From Chloroflexota bacterium (GTDB lineage: Bacteria; Chloroflexota; Chloroflexia; Chloroflexales; Herpetosiphonaceae): a stretch of 64,000 nucleotides of DNA. Below are positions 8,745 through 17,659 of this stretch, piece after piece; positions within the stretch are counted from its first letter, which is position 1; the number at the start of each line of letters is the position of its first letter. Below the pieces are notes generated by a model. That model was not told the DNA's origin, searched no databases, and saw only the letters and a list, made by a program, of their open reading frames with translations. The DNA lies in NCBI GenBank assembly GCA_020161265.1, contig JAIUOC010000002.1, positions 310,001-374,000 of the forward strand. The letters run 5' to 3'. A program made the position numbers and the translations under genes.

Positions 8745-9902
8745 TTAGTGGTTGACCCATGAATAGGTGTAATTTGGCTCTTCGAGGTTTAAGGCTTCTT
8801 TGGTGAGATACAGCGGCTTGAAGGTATCGACCATCACGGCCAATTCTTCGGTCGCAGCCTTGCCAATTGACCCCTCAACCGTACCTGGATGCGGCCCATG
8901 CGGCATGCCCGATGGGTGCAAGGTGATCGAACCAAGATCCACCCCACGCCGCGACATAAAGTTACCTTCGACATAATACAGCACTTCATCGCTCTCAACG
9001 TTGGAGTGATTGTACGGTGCTGGAATTGCCTCAGGATGATAATCGAACAGGCGTGGCACAAACGAGCATACCACAAAATTTGGCCCACTGAAGGTTTGGT
9101 GGACTGGTGGTGGTTGGTGCACGCGCCCAGTAATTGGCTCGAAATCTTCAATATTAAAGGCAAATGGATAGAGATAGCCATCCCAGCCAACTACATCAAA
9201 AGGATGGTGATCGAGCACATGCTTGGTCATGCGGCCATGTGCCCGCACATGCACGGCAAATTCGCCTTTCTCGTCGTGCGGCGTAAGTTCCAGCGGCACA
9301 CGAATATCACGTTCGCAAAACGGTGCATGCTCCAGCAATTGGCCATGTTCGTTGCGATAGCGATTGGGCGTGGTAATTTCGCCCATCGTTTCGAGTACCA
9401 GCATCTTGGTTGGCGTGCCATTGGTGTTCACCCGATAGGTTGTACCAATTGGAATCACCAAGTAATCGCCACGGCGATAGGGAATATTACCAAAAATCGT
9501 TTCGAGCACGCCCTCACCCTCGTGGATGAACAACATTTCATCGCCTTCGCCATTGCGATAGAAATAGTTTTGTGGCTCGGTTGGGTGCACAATCCCCATG
9601 CGCACATCATTGTTGACCAACAACATCCGTCGCCCGCCGATGGGGTCGCCACCAGGCTTGTGGGCAAAGGTTTTGAGGTGACGATGGCGTAATGCCCCAT
9701 CTTCCTCAAGCGTGATCGCGGTTGAACCGAGATCTTCGACTTTGAGAATTGCAGTTGGTGGATAATGGTGATAGAGCAGAGCCTCGACCCCACTAAATCC
9801 CTTTGTACCCATCAACTGTTCCGAATACAGCGAACCGTCGGGCTTGCGAAATTGAGTATGGCGCTTGTGTGGAATGTTGCCAAGTTTGTGATAGAAGGGC
9901 AT
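8745..9902 (-). CDS. hmgA: homogentisate 1,2-dioxygenase
   Basis: A 385-aa cupin-type iron dioxygenase of the homogentisate dioxygenase family, which opens homogentisate to maleylacetoacetate in tyrosine breakdown. Recognisable blocks are the N-terminus HKLGNIPHKRHTQFRKPDG, a glycine-rich cupin segment with FIHEGEGVLETIFG, and the C-terminal metal region (VHQTFSGPNFVVC, PHGPHPG) with His and Glu candidates for iron binding. The start at 9902 follows AGGAGGT. Length fits the short bacterial form. No fumarylacetoacetase or maleylacetoacetate isomerase gene is adjacent, so the gene is isolated from its pathway; a related ring-cleaving substrate cannot be excluded. Confidence 0.85.
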   Translation of the reverse strand: MPFYHKLGNIPHKRHTQFRKPDGSLYSEQLMGTKGFSGVEALLYHHYPPTAILKVEDLGSTAITLEEDGALRHRHLKTFAHKPGGDPIGGRRMLLVNNDVRMGIVHPTEPQNYFYRNGEGDEMLFIHEGEGVLETIFGNIPYRRGDYLVIPIGTTYRVNTNGTPTKMLVLETMGEITTPNRYRNEHGQLLEHAPFCERDIRVPLELTPHDEKGEFAVHVRAHGRMTKHVLDHHPFDVVGWDGYLYPFAFNIEDFEPITGRVHQPPPVHQTFSGPNFVVCSFVPRLFDYHPEAIPAPYNHSNVESDEVLYYVEGNFMSRRGVDLGSITLHPSGMPHGPHPGTVEGSIGKAATEELAVMVDTFKPLYLTKEALNLEEPNYTYSWVNH

Positions 9903-10173
9903 CTTTGACCTCCTGCAAAAGTGAAAACGACAAGACCAATTCAGCCCTACTTCTGTATTGGCCAACAGCCTGATTATAATGCCAAATTGTAAAATTGGGG
10001 AGACTTAGGCTGAAACAGTCGCGGTCAATTAATTATTTCAAGCGATCAATCGTTCTCTAGACCCATGTTGCTAGCGCACAGTTGAGCTATGCTAATCACC
10101 AGATGATCAATTGTTGATAACGAATACTCATTACACTGCCGCGAGGCGGTGTTTACTTTCTGTGCGAGGAACT

Positions 10174-11163
10174 ATGCAGCCTGAATATGCCATTCGAACC
10201 GTCAATTTGCAACGAACCTATAAAACCAAAGAACGGGTCTTGAAGGCGCTTGATGGGGTTGATTTAGCAGTGCGGCCAGGCGAATTATTTGGTTTTCTCG
10301 GGCCAAACGGCGCTGGCAAAACCACCACAATCAAAATTTTAACCACCCTATTATTGCCAACTGGCGGCACTGCCGAAGTTTGGGGCTTCGATGTGCTGCA
10401 TGAAGCCGATGCAGTCCGCCGCCATATCAATATGGTTTCGGGCGGCGAATCGTCGGGCTATGGGTTGTTGACCGTGCGCGAAAATTTGTGGATGTTTACC
10501 CAGTTTCATGGCATGGATAGCAAACTCGCCAATAAGCGCATTGACGAATTACTCGAAGTCATGGGCTTGGCTGATCGGGCTAAAACTCGCGTGAGTTTTC
10601 TTTCGACAGGCTTGCGCCAAAAAATGAACTATATTCGTGGTTTATTGACCGATCCTGATGTGTTGTTTCTTGATGAGCCAACGCTTGGGTTGGATGTTGA
10701 GGCGGCTCGCACGCTGCGCAACTACACCCGCCATTGGCTCGATACTAATCCAGGCAAAACCGTGGTGCTAACCACCCACTATATGCAAGAAGCCGACGAA
10801 TTATGTGATCGGGTAGCAATTATCAGCGGCGGCACGATTCTCTCGTGCGATACACCAACCAGCCTCAAACATTCGCTTCAAGAAGATGTGGTGTTTCGCT
10901 TATTCACCACACCCGTAAATCCGGCCTTTTTGCAAGCAGTTGAGCAAATTGCGGGCGTGCAAAGCATCAGCCAACGCAGCGGCGATCAACGCGATGAATT
11001 AAGCCTGATTCTGCGTGATGATGCGATTTTGCCCCAAGTGTTGAGCCAACTGGCCGCGCATAATGCCGGTTTGTTATCGCTCGAAAAACGCCAACCAACC
11101 CTTGAAGATGTGTTTGTCAACCTCGTTGGCCACTCATTATCAGAAAGTGAGGCCAGTGCATGA
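10174..11163 (+). CDS. ABC transporter ATP-binding protein (DrrA-like)
   Basis: A 329-aa ATPase of an ABC-2 exporter. Walker A GPNGAGKTT is at about residues 43-51; then come the signature region LSTGLRQKM (a divergent LSGGQ), Walker B VLFLDEPTLGLD and the H-loop TTHYMQEAD. The roughly 100-residue C-terminal extension resembles that of DrrA/NodI-type export ATPases. The ATG at 10174 is preceded by GAGGA. Its stop overlaps the start of the first permease (ATGA), so the pair is translationally coupled. The substrate cannot be inferred; drug, lipid or polysaccharide export are the usual roles. Confidence 0.93.
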   Translation: MQPEYAIRTVNLQRTYKTKERVLKALDGVDLAVRPGELFGFLGPNGAGKTTTIKILTTLLLPTGGTAEVWGFDVLHEADAVRRHINMVSGGESSGYGLLTVRENLWMFTQFHGMDSKLANKRIDELLEVMGLADRAKTRVSFLSTGLRQKMNYIRGLLTDPDVLFLDEPTLGLDVEAARTLRNYTRHWLDTNPGKTVVLTTHYMQEADELCDRVAIISGGTILSCDTPTSLKHSLQEDVVFRLFTTPVNPAFLQAVEQIAGVQSISQRSGDQRDELSLILRDDAILPQVLSQLAAHNAGLLSLEKRQPTLEDVFVNLVGHSLSESEASA

Positions 11164-12044
11164 GCGTGATTCTCGATAAACATACAGCGGTTGAACGTCA
11201 ACCAAACCCACGCCGTGGCAAAGGGCCAAGCGCTTTTACAATCTTTTGGCGCTCAGTCATTGGGCGAGCTTATCCACGGATCATCGGCACGCAACGCGAA
11301 CTAAGTTGGTTGTTTTTCGATATCTTTTTGCCGTTTATGGCCACCATGTCGTATGTGTTGGTTTACGAGGCGATTGGTGCGCCTGCATCCTACAAGGGCT
11401 TGGTATTGGTCGGCGGAGCCATGACTGCCTTTTGGCTGAATGTGCTTTGGTCGATGGCCATGCAGTTGTATTGGGATAAAGAGCAGGGCAATTTGCAACT
11501 GTATATGCTGGCCCCAACCTCGCGCATGGCAATTTTAACGGGCATGGCCTTGGGTGGCTTGTTTGCAACAACGATTCGCGCCGCAATTATTTTGATTGGC
11601 GGCTCGTTGATCTTTGGCATTCGCTATCAAGCCACCAATTGGTTTGCCTTGGTCGGCATTTTCTTCTTGTCGCTGATTGCCTTGTATGGTTTGGGCATGC
11701 TGCTCAGCTCTATTTTCTTGGTTTATGGGCGCGGCGCTTGGCAAATGACTGCCGCCTTGCAAGAGCCAGTTTTCTTTGTTTCCGGCTTTCACTTTCCCGT
11801 CAAAGCGCTGGGCACGGTCGTCGCAACTGGAGCTTCGGTTGTGCCGTTGACCTTGGGTCTTGATGCAATGCGCCAATTGCTGTTCCCTGAAATGATGCAG
11901 CAATTTCAATTTTTGAGTGTTGGCACAGAAGCCGCGATTTTGGCTGGCCTAGCCTTGGGCTTTGGCCTTGTGGCACGCTGGGCTTTGCTGCGCATGGAGC
12001 GCAAATCACGCCAAGATGGCCGCCTAACCGAGCGAGGCAATTAA
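11160..12044 (+). CDS. ABC-2 type permease
   Basis: A 294-aa integral membrane protein with about six hydrophobic segments, matching the ABC-2 permease fold. The segment FFVSGFHFPVKALGTVVA before the last helices is typical of this family. It overlaps the ATPase gene by 4 nt. Together with the second permease downstream it should form a heterodimeric channel driven by the ATPase. Confidence 0.9.
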   Translation: MSVILDKHTAVERQPNPRRGKGPSAFTIFWRSVIGRAYPRIIGTQRELSWLFFDIFLPFMATMSYVLVYEAIGAPASYKGLVLVGGAMTAFWLNVLWSMAMQLYWDKEQGNLQLYMLAPTSRMAILTGMALGGLFATTIRAAIILIGGSLIFGIRYQATNWFALVGIFFLSLIALYGLGMLLSSIFLVYGRGAWQMTAALQEPVFFVSGFHFPVKALGTVVATGASVVPLTLGLDAMRQLLFPEMMQQFQFLSVGTEAAILAGLALGFGLVARWALLRMERKSRQDGRLTERGN

Positions 12045-12047
12045 TAA

Positions 12048-12127
12048 AAGGATGAATTATGAGAGATGAGGGATGAAGCCACTATCAAAACTCTACTTTC
12101 ATCCTTCATCCTTCATAATTCATCCTT
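12048..12127. repeat. 30-bp inverted repeat of the GGATGAA family between the two permeases
   Basis: Left arm 12048-12077 and right arm 12098-12127 match at 27 of 30 positions when folded. The outer 15 bp, AAGGATGAATTATGA, are identical. The 20-nt spacer would be the loop. It interrupts an otherwise tight operon and may act as an intra-operon RNA hairpin; related single copies lie near 18.2, 28.99 and 53.5 kb. Confidence 0.8.
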
Positions 12128-12142
12128 CTAAAAGGGGTTTCT

Positions 12143-13003
12143 ATGCAGCGATTTTTGCAGGCGTTTCGGGTGGGCTTTTGGTTGGGCTGGAAAACCGAAA
12201 GTAACTGGACGAATCCGCTTTTTTATATTTTGTGGTCATTGTTAGTGCCAATGTCGAATGGTTTGATTATGACCATGATGCTGCGGGTGTTGCAGCGCAC
12301 TGGCAATGTGAATGGGGCCGATCTGTTGCCCTACGTGTTTATTGGCACTGTGGTGTATTCGATTGTGGCTTTGTTGCTCGATAGCATGGCATGGGCGGTA
12401 CTCGAAGATCGCGAACGAATGGGCATGCTCAAATATATTGCGATCACGCCATCGTCGATGTATGGCTATTTGTGGGGCCGTGGCTTTGCCAAAGTTTCAG
12501 TCAATTTCTTGGCAGTGCCGCTCACCTTGACCTTTGGCGCATTAGTGCTCGATATTCCAATTCAGCTAAGCACGATCGATTGGCCGTTGCTGCTAGCAGT
12601 TGTCGTACTTGGTTTATTGATTGTCACCTTTGCCGCCCAGATTTTGGCTGGCGTGACGTTGATGATCGCCCGCCATGCAGGTTTTGTCGGTCAAGCAGTT
12701 TCCGGGGCGCTATACCTTTTTACCGGAGCCTTATTTCCAATCACGGTGCTACCGATTTGGATGCAAACGATTGCTCGCGCTGTGCCGTTAACCTATTGGC
12801 TTGAGGGCATGCGCCGTGCTTTATGGGTCGATGCACGCAATCCAGCCTATAAAACCGGGCTTGAGCAATTGAGCACCAGCAATCTACTATTAATTTTGGT
12901 TGGCGCAGCCGTGGCAATGGCGGTAATTTCGATTCCATTGCAGCGCCGCGCCGAGCATCGAGCCAAAGAAAAAGGCTTATTGGATATGAACACGGCCTAC
13001 TAA
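12143..13003 (+). CDS. ABC-2 type permease
   Basis: A 286-aa second ABC-2 permease with about six membrane segments and the family region SGALYLFTGALFPITVLPIW. The ATG follows AAGGGG. It is the third gene of the exporter unit. Its stop codon overlaps by 4 nt with the stop of the convergent MDR oxidoreductase gene, so no terminator fits between them and the two transcripts must run into each other. Confidence 0.9.
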   Translation: MQRFLQAFRVGFWLGWKTESNWTNPLFYILWSLLVPMSNGLIMTMMLRVLQRTGNVNGADLLPYVFIGTVVYSIVALLLDSMAWAVLEDRERMGMLKYIAITPSSMYGYLWGRGFAKVSVNFLAVPLTLTFGALVLDIPIQLSTIDWPLLLAVVVLGLLIVTFAAQILAGVTLMIARHAGFVGQAVSGALYLFTGALFPITVLPIWMQTIARAVPLTYWLEGMRRALWVDARNPAYKTGLEQLSTSNLLLILVGAAVAMAVISIPLQRRAEHRAKEKGLLDMNTAY

Positions 13004-14028
13004 GGCGTGAACAACACTTTGCCACCAGTCATATTCTTTTGATACAGTTCAAGGGCGTTTTGGGCTTCAGAAAGCTTGAAGCGCCCTTGAATCGTTGAAG
13101 CCAGCTCATCAATCAACAATTTTTGGATATTTTTGGTAATCCGCGCAAAATTCAAAGGGTTGATCTGGCTAATCCAATCGGTCAGCCAAAAGCCCGTCAC
13201 ATGTTTATTTTCAAAGATCAAGCTTCGTGGATCGATTTGGCATGCACCATCAGCCAATGCGCCATACACCATCAGCGTGCTCCCCTTGGGCATCGCTTTG
13301 AGCACTTGCCCAACTAATTCCCCGCCGACTGCATCAAAGGCCAAATTGGCTTGCTGGGCTGCGCATAGGCTGGCAAGTTCCTCAGCAAAATCAGAGCTAT
13401 TGGAATTAAGCACATACTCGGCCCCTAAAACCCGCAATAATTCAACCTGCTCTGGCCGTCGCACAATGTTGATCAGGGTTATTTTTTCGCGTTGCGCTAA
13501 GCGTACCAACATCCGGCCTAATTGGCTGGCAGCGGCGGTTTGCACTAAGGCTTTGGCATTGCGCTGACGGGCAATTTCGAGCAAAGCCCAAGCACTCACT
13601 GGATTGACAATCGCTGAGGCGGCTTGCTCAAAACTCAGGCTATCAGCCAAGGGCAGACATTGACGCGCCGCCACAATCACATAATCAGCCCACGCGCCAT
13701 CATCATCGGGCGATTGGGTGGCAAACGAAACCCGCTTGCCCAGCAGCACTTTGCTATATAATTGATCACCAGTGCTCACAATTGTGCCACTACCTTCGAA
13801 GCCAGGCACGGCAGGCAGCGGCTTTGTGATACCATAAACACCATTGATAAACATCATATCTGAGGGATTGATCGGGGTGGCAGCGACTTTGACTAAGACT
13901 TCATGCGGCTTGAGTGGGCGTAAACTGCGCTCGACAAGCTCAAGTTTGGCCAAATCGCCGCTATAATCGCTAATAATCAAGGCTTTGCTACGAATAATCG
14001 TCGGATCAAACGCTGGTTGTTCGCTCAT
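13000..14028 (-). CDS. MDR-family oxidoreductase, enoyl-thioester-reductase-like
   Basis: A 342-aa medium-chain dehydrogenase/reductase. The N-terminal GroES-like domain includes INPSDMMFINGVYG and PAVPGFEGSGTIV; the latter pattern is typical of 2-enoyl thioester reductase-like and quinone-oxidoreductase members that lack catalytic zinc. A Rossmann domain with QTAAASQLGRMLVRLA binds NAD(P)H. It would reduce an alpha,beta-unsaturated carbonyl or a quinone. It is divergent from a MarR gene whose operator lies in the shared control region (14029-14210), so control by that MarR is likely (inference). Confidence 0.87.
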   Translation of the reverse strand: MSEQPAFDPTIIRSKALIISDYSGDLAKLELVERSLRPLKPHEVLVKVAATPINPSDMMFINGVYGITKPLPAVPGFEGSGTIVSTGDQLYSKVLLGKRVSFATQSPDDDGAWADYVIVAARQCLPLADSLSFEQAASAIVNPVSAWALLEIARQRNAKALVQTAAASQLGRMLVRLAQREKITLINIVRRPEQVELLRVLGAEYVLNSNSSDFAEELASLCAAQQANLAFDAVGGELVGQVLKAMPKGSTLMVYGALADGACQIDPRSLIFENKHVTGFWLTDWISQINPLNFARITKNIQKLLIDELASTIQGRFKLSEAQNALELYQKNMTGGKVLFTP

Positions 14029-14116
14029 AAAATCCAGATCCTTCTCTAGGAACGGTGCGCTGCTATCATACCGCGTTTTGGTCGGAATGATCGCCTTATT
14101 TTTAACAATCTGCTAC

Positions 14117-14144
14117 TTGACGCTGCCTTATTTTGCAGTATGAT
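14117..14144 (+). promoter_or_regulatory. promoter of the MarR gene
   Basis: TTGACG (14117-14122), 16-bp spacer, TATGAT (14139-14144). The predicted start point, near 14151, falls at the edge of the palindromic operator. Confidence 0.65.
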
Positions 14145-14152
14145 CAAGATAG

Positions 14153-14169
14153 TTAGTTAACTTAACTAA
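14153..14169. promoter_or_regulatory. 17-bp perfect palindrome, likely MarR operator
   Basis: TTAGTTAA-C-TTAACTAA, a perfect 8-1-8 palindrome of the size and AT-rich character typical of MarR-family sites. It covers the predicted start of the MarR transcript, which suits autorepression, and also lies upstream of the divergent MDR gene. Confidence 0.75.
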
Positions 14170-14210
14170 ATTGTAAGCGGCAATGCAGCCGTTAGATATA
14201 GTGACCTATT

Positions 14211-14669
14211 ATGACAACAAGCCGTGAATATGCCCAACAATTCATTCAATTGATCGATCGTACCAAGCGCATGCCCTTGGATGGAGCCTATGCCAAAATC
14301 CATGAGCTAGGGTTATCGCATTCGCATCTGCGGGCGATGTTTATTTTGGAGCACCAACCAGGCCTGCCGATGAAGGATTTGGCCGAAGCGTTGGCGATGA
14401 CCCCACCTTCAGTCACGGTGCTCACCCGCAAGCTTGAGGCCAGTGGTCTACTCGAACGCCTGCCCGATCAGGTTGATAGTCGGCGGGTGTTGTTACAGCT
14501 GAGCGCTGATGGTTCGCGGATGCTCGCCGAGATGCACAATGCCCATCTTGATCGCTTTACCCAGCTACTGAGTGGGCTTTCGCCCAGCGATCAAGCCCAA
14601 TTTTTGGAGCTGATGAATCGCGCGGTCGAGGCGTTAGAGCGGATGTATCGCGAGGAATCTGAGGTTTAA
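14211..14669 (+). CDS. MarR-family transcriptional regulator
   Basis: A 152-aa winged-helix regulator. The core HTH is MKDLAEALAMTPPSVTVLTRKLEASGLLERLPDQVDSRRVLLQL, with the conserved D-x-R wing (DQVDSRRV) of MarR proteins. Flanking helices would form the dimer interface. Such proteins release DNA on binding phenolic or lipophilic ligands, or on oxidation. No cysteine is evident in the DNA-binding core. It is divergent from an MDR reductase, the classic arrangement for control of a detoxification enzyme. Confidence 0.93.
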   Translation: MTTSREYAQQFIQLIDRTKRMPLDGAYAKIHELGLSHSHLRAMFILEHQPGLPMKDLAEALAMTPPSVTVLTRKLEASGLLERLPDQVDSRRVLLQLSADGSRMLAEMHNAHLDRFTQLLSGLSPSDQAQFLELMNRAVEALERMYREESEV

Positions 14670-14677
14670 TCAATATA

Positions 14678-14708
14678 AGAGCGCTACCTTGAACCAAAGC
14701 AGCGCTCT
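14678..14708. terminator. bidirectional terminator
   Basis: Arms AGAGCGCT (14678-14685) and AGCGCTCT (14701-14708), followed by ATATTTT on the plus strand. It sits between the convergent MarR and isoaspartyl peptidase genes. Confidence 0.65.
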
Positions 14709-14713
14709 ATATT

Positions 14714-15616
14714 TTAGGCGATAATCTGTTCTTGGTCGTCGAGGTTGCTCCAGTAGGCGTGGGTCATGCGCTGCGAGTTGAAGGCTGCACCAATTTGGCC
14801 ATTGCTAGCAACCAAAATCAAACCACCTTCACCACCTTCGATCCGCTGGCCGAGCACGGCGACAGCAGCTTCAGCAGCAGCTTGCACATCCATGCCGCGT
14901 TCAAGGTTTTCGATCGACCGCCGAGCCAGCAATACGCGGGCAATAGTTTCGCCCCAGCCTGTGGTCGAACAACCACCAGCATGGCTATCGGCATAAAACC
15001 CACCGCCAGGAATTGGCGAATCGCCGATGCGGCCTAGGGGCTTACCGCTCATGCCACCAGTTGAGGTTGCCGCTGCAATATTGCCCAAACCATCAAGTGC
15101 TACAGCCCCGACAGTATCGGCAATTGTTTCGCTATCAGTGCTGCCCGAATCAACTTTGAAATCGCGATCGCCACTAGCCCATTGGGCATGCCGTCGAGGC
15201 GTGATCAGACTGGCATTATCGACAAATTCAACGCCTGCTGCCCGCGCAACTGCCTCGGCATCGGCTTTGGCAAACAAAATATGCGGGGTTTTAAGCACCG
15301 CTTGCGCGGCCAAAATGGGATTTTTGATGCCTTCGACGGCGGCAACTGCACCTACATCAAGGCTCGTGCCATCCATCAAGCCAGCATCCATTTGCACAAA
15401 ACCTTCGCGATTGAGCACACTGCCATAGCCAGCATTGAAGGCGGGCAAATCTTCCAAGACAATTACTGCGGCGGTAGCGGCTTCAAGTGCCGTGCCACCA
15501 GCTTGCAACACCGCCTTGCCTGCTTGCAATGCAGCTTGAATTCCAGCAGCGTGGTCTGGGCGTAATGCATCGGGAATATCGCCAGCGCCACCGTGAACGG
15601 CAATTGCTAAGGGCAT
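14714..15616 (-). CDS. isoaspartyl peptidase / plant-type L-asparaginase
   Basis: A 300-aa N-terminal-nucleophile hydrolase of the plant-type asparaginase family. It begins PLAIAVHGGAGDIP. The autocleavage site is inside SETIADTVGAVALD, where the Thr of DTVG becomes the N-terminal nucleophile of the beta subunit. Downstream GGMSGKPLGRIGDSPIPGGG and the GCSTTGWGE block are family hallmarks. It would cleave beta-aspartyl dipeptides and asparagine. All key residues appear present. Probably a single-gene unit bounded by hairpins on both sides. Confidence 0.93.
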   Translation of the reverse strand: MPLAIAVHGGAGDIPDALRPDHAAGIQAALQAGKAVLQAGGTALEAATAAVIVLEDLPAFNAGYGSVLNREGFVQMDAGLMDGTSLDVGAVAAVEGIKNPILAAQAVLKTPHILFAKADAEAVARAAGVEFVDNASLITPRRHAQWASGDRDFKVDSGSTDSETIADTVGAVALDGLGNIAAATSTGGMSGKPLGRIGDSPIPGGGFYADSHAGGCSTTGWGETIARVLLARRSIENLERGMDVQAAAEAAVAVLGQRIEGGEGGLILVASNGQIGAAFNSQRMTHAYWSNLDDQEQIIA

Positions 15617-15645
15617 AGATACCTCATATCGAATTAAATAAAAAA

Positions 15646-15685
15646 ACTACGCCCAGCAATTATACGCTAGACGTAGTAATTTTTT
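15646..15685. terminator. terminator after the epimerase gene
   Basis: Arms ACTACG (15646-15651) and CGTAGT (15672-15677) with A-runs to the left and T-runs to the right; on the minus strand the hairpin ends in a U-run, right after the epimerase stop. Confidence 0.6.
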
Positions 15686-16730
15686 AGAAGGCTTTTTTGA
15701 GCAAACCAATCGCGCCTTGTTTCCATGGCACGCGGTGGGTCACCCCTGAAGCATTGGCAAACGAGTTACGATTGTCAATATACCACTTGAAGTTGCGAAT
15801 CAAGGCATCTTGGTTGGAGAATTTGGGCTTCCAGCCAAGTTGAGTTTCGGCTTTCTCGATTGAGACAAATGAGTCTTTCGAGGCGGTTTCATAAACCCAC
15901 TTGTAGAGCGGTGAAACCCGCAAAAATTCCAAGGCTCGCAGCGTCCAGATGGCGGGAGTTGCTGGTGAACCGATGATCTTTTTGCCATGGCCAGCGTAAT
16001 CGAGCACTGCTTGATAATCTTCCTTCATGGTGGCGAATTCTTTTGCGCCAACATTGAAGGTATCGTTGGCAACCTCAGCAGGCAAGGTCATCGACAGATA
16101 AATCGCATCGCAGAGATCTTCTACATCAAGCAATTGATAGCGATTTTTGCCATTGCCAATCATTGGAAAGTTGTGGCCGTCGATCGCCCAATCGTAGAGC
16201 AAAGCGAAAACACCGAGCCGTTCTGGCCCGATAAACGATTTTGGACGAATAATCGGCACTTCCATGCCTTTAGCGCGATATTCCAAGGCCACATATTCGG
16301 CCATAACTTTGGCTTTGCCATATGGCCCAACGCCATCCAAGCGGTCGTTTTCAACCAATGGATGATGGTCGGGAATGCCATAGACAGCGGTTGACGAGAT
16401 ATGTACCACCCGTTTTACGCCATGTTTTTTGGCAACTTCCAGCACATTGCGCGTGCCATCAATATCGGTCGAAAAAATATCTTCAGCTGGATACAGTGGC
16501 AAGGCCGCAGCAGTATGCACAACGAAATCAACGCCTTGCATGGCCCGATCAAGCCCAGCGACGTTGCGAATGTCGTCTTTAACAATCGTGATATGATCTT
16601 TGAGATCGGTATAGGTCCAATCGGCAAAATCATAGGAAACTAAGTCGTAGCCTTTAGCATCAAGGTAGCGCAAAAGGTTAATTCCAAGGAAGCCTGCGCC
16701 GCCTGTTACGAGCACTTTTTGACGAGTCAT
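15684..16730 (-). CDS. NAD-dependent epimerase/dehydratase (extended SDR)
   Basis: A 348-aa extended short-chain dehydrogenase. The start at 16730 gives MTRQKVLVTGGAGFLGINLLRYL with the NAD-binding GxxGxxG. Catalytic Ser/Thr and Tyr-x3-Lys are in HISSTAVYG and VGPYGKAK. The family includes sugar-nucleotide epimerases, 3-beta-hydroxysteroid dehydrogenase-like enzymes and dihydroflavonol reductases; a C-terminal hydrophobic segment near TPAIWTLRALEFL resembles the latter groups more than GalE. The substrate is unresolved. A GAGG ribosome site lies about 9 nt upstream. Confidence 0.88.
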   Translation of the reverse strand: MTRQKVLVTGGAGFLGINLLRYLDAKGYDLVSYDFADWTYTDLKDHITIVKDDIRNVAGLDRAMQGVDFVVHTAAALPLYPAEDIFSTDIDGTRNVLEVAKKHGVKRVVHISSTAVYGIPDHHPLVENDRLDGVGPYGKAKVMAEYVALEYRAKGMEVPIIRPKSFIGPERLGVFALLYDWAIDGHNFPMIGNGKNRYQLLDVEDLCDAIYLSMTLPAEVANDTFNVGAKEFATMKEDYQAVLDYAGHGKKIIGSPATPAIWTLRALEFLRVSPLYKWVYETASKDSFVSIEKAETQLGWKPKFSNQDALIRNFKWYIDNRNSFANASGVTHRVPWKQGAIGLLKKAF

Positions 16731-16835
16731 GATTGTATCAATCCTCAAACAATTCAATTTTAGATTATTTGCACATAATATCACAATTTGTTGGGGCTAT
16801 GCTACACTAGGTGAAAGAGGTGGGGATCGGTGCTT

Positions 16836-16965
16836 GGGGATCGGGGATCGGGATTGGTTCGCGACGCTTGGTTTGTTGATTTGATAGCTCGTGTTCGGCA
16901 TACAATTAATCGTATTGGATGTTGGTTGTTGAATTCCAACCCCCAACAACCGATCCCCGATCCCC
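16836..16965. repeat. inverted GGGGATCGGGGATCGG repeat upstream of the Crp gene
   Basis: Left arm GGGGATCGGGGATCGG at 16836-16851 and its exact complement at 16950-16965, with an extra GGGGATCGG at 16822-16830 and GTTGGTTGTTG/CCAAC segments inside. It fills most of the gap between the divergent epimerase and Crp genes. The same module pair brackets the gap at 47.9-48.05 kb. Confidence 0.8.
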
Positions 16966-17002
16966 TAATAGTAACAATTTCGCGCATGAGGCGCTGTTTG
17001 AT

Positions 17003-17659
17003 ATGAGTGTTGACGTTGAAGTTCTGCGGCAATTTACCCGTTTTGCTGCGCTCGATCCATTAGCTTTGCGCGATCTTGCTCGGGCGATGGAAGTTCGTTC
17101 GTTTCGGCCAGGCCAATATTTGGTGCTGGAAGATGATCCGCGGTTTGGCTTATTTGGCATTCTCGAGGGGCGGGTGCGGCTTTCACGTACCGCCAGCGAT
17201 GGCCGTGAACAGGTGCTCTCAATTGCTGAAACTGGCGAGTTGTTTAATATCGAACCGTTTGTTGATGCTGGGCCAGCTCCGGCAACCGCCCGCGCCATGG
17301 CTCCAACCCGCTGTGTGCATTTGCCAACCGCCGCCTTGCCCGATGTGTTACGCAGCCATCCTGAATTCACCTTGATTTTGCTGCGCGATCTGGCGGCCCA
17401 AGCGCGTGATTTGGCGGTGCTGCTGGAAGATTTGGCGTTTCGCACAGTACGGGCACGTTTGGCACGAATTTTATTGCACGAGGCCGCTGATGGAACCGCT
17501 GCCTTAACCCATCAAGAATTGGCAGCTCGTGCAGGCACGGTGCGCGAGATTATTGGCCGAACCTTGCGCCAAATGTCCGATGAGGGCTTGGTGGAATTGG
17601 CTCGCGGCCATGTGTTGGTCTTAGATATGCCAGGTTTGGCAGCGCTGATCGAAAATTAA
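17003..17659 (+). CDS. Crp/Fnr-family transcriptional regulator
   Basis: A 218-aa regulator with an N-terminal cyclic-nucleotide-type beta-roll (FRPGQYLVLEDDPRFGLFGILEGRVRL) and a C-terminal winged helix (LTHQELAARAGTVREIIGRTLRQMSDEGLVEL). The start MSVDVEVLRQF at 17003 gives normal family length. No Cys cluster for an Fe-S centre is seen, so it is not a classical Fnr; the effector may be cAMP, another nucleotide or a redox cue. Its stop overlaps the convergent Uma2 gene by 4 nt. Confidence 0.9.
   Translation: MSVDVEVLRQFTRFAALDPLALRDLARAMEVRSFRPGQYLVLEDDPRFGLFGILEGRVRLSRTASDGREQVLSIAETGELFNIEPFVDAGPAPATARAMAPTRCVHLPTAALPDVLRSHPEFTLILLRDLAAQARDLAVLLEDLAFRTVRARLARILLHEAADGTAALTHQELAARAGTVREIIGRTLRQMSDEGLVELARGHVLVLDMPGLAALIEN

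Noticed and set aside
8889-9692. A 267-aa open frame antisense to homogentisate dioxygenase
   Set aside because: It mirrors a well-supported gene on the other strand, has no ribosome site and is rich in His/Trp/Ile as expected for a frame shadow.
10133-10152. Hairpin ACACTGCC/GGCGGTGT before the ABC ATPase gene
   Set aside because: One mismatch, short stem and no U-run; it could be an ordinary leader structure, so it was not listed as a terminator.
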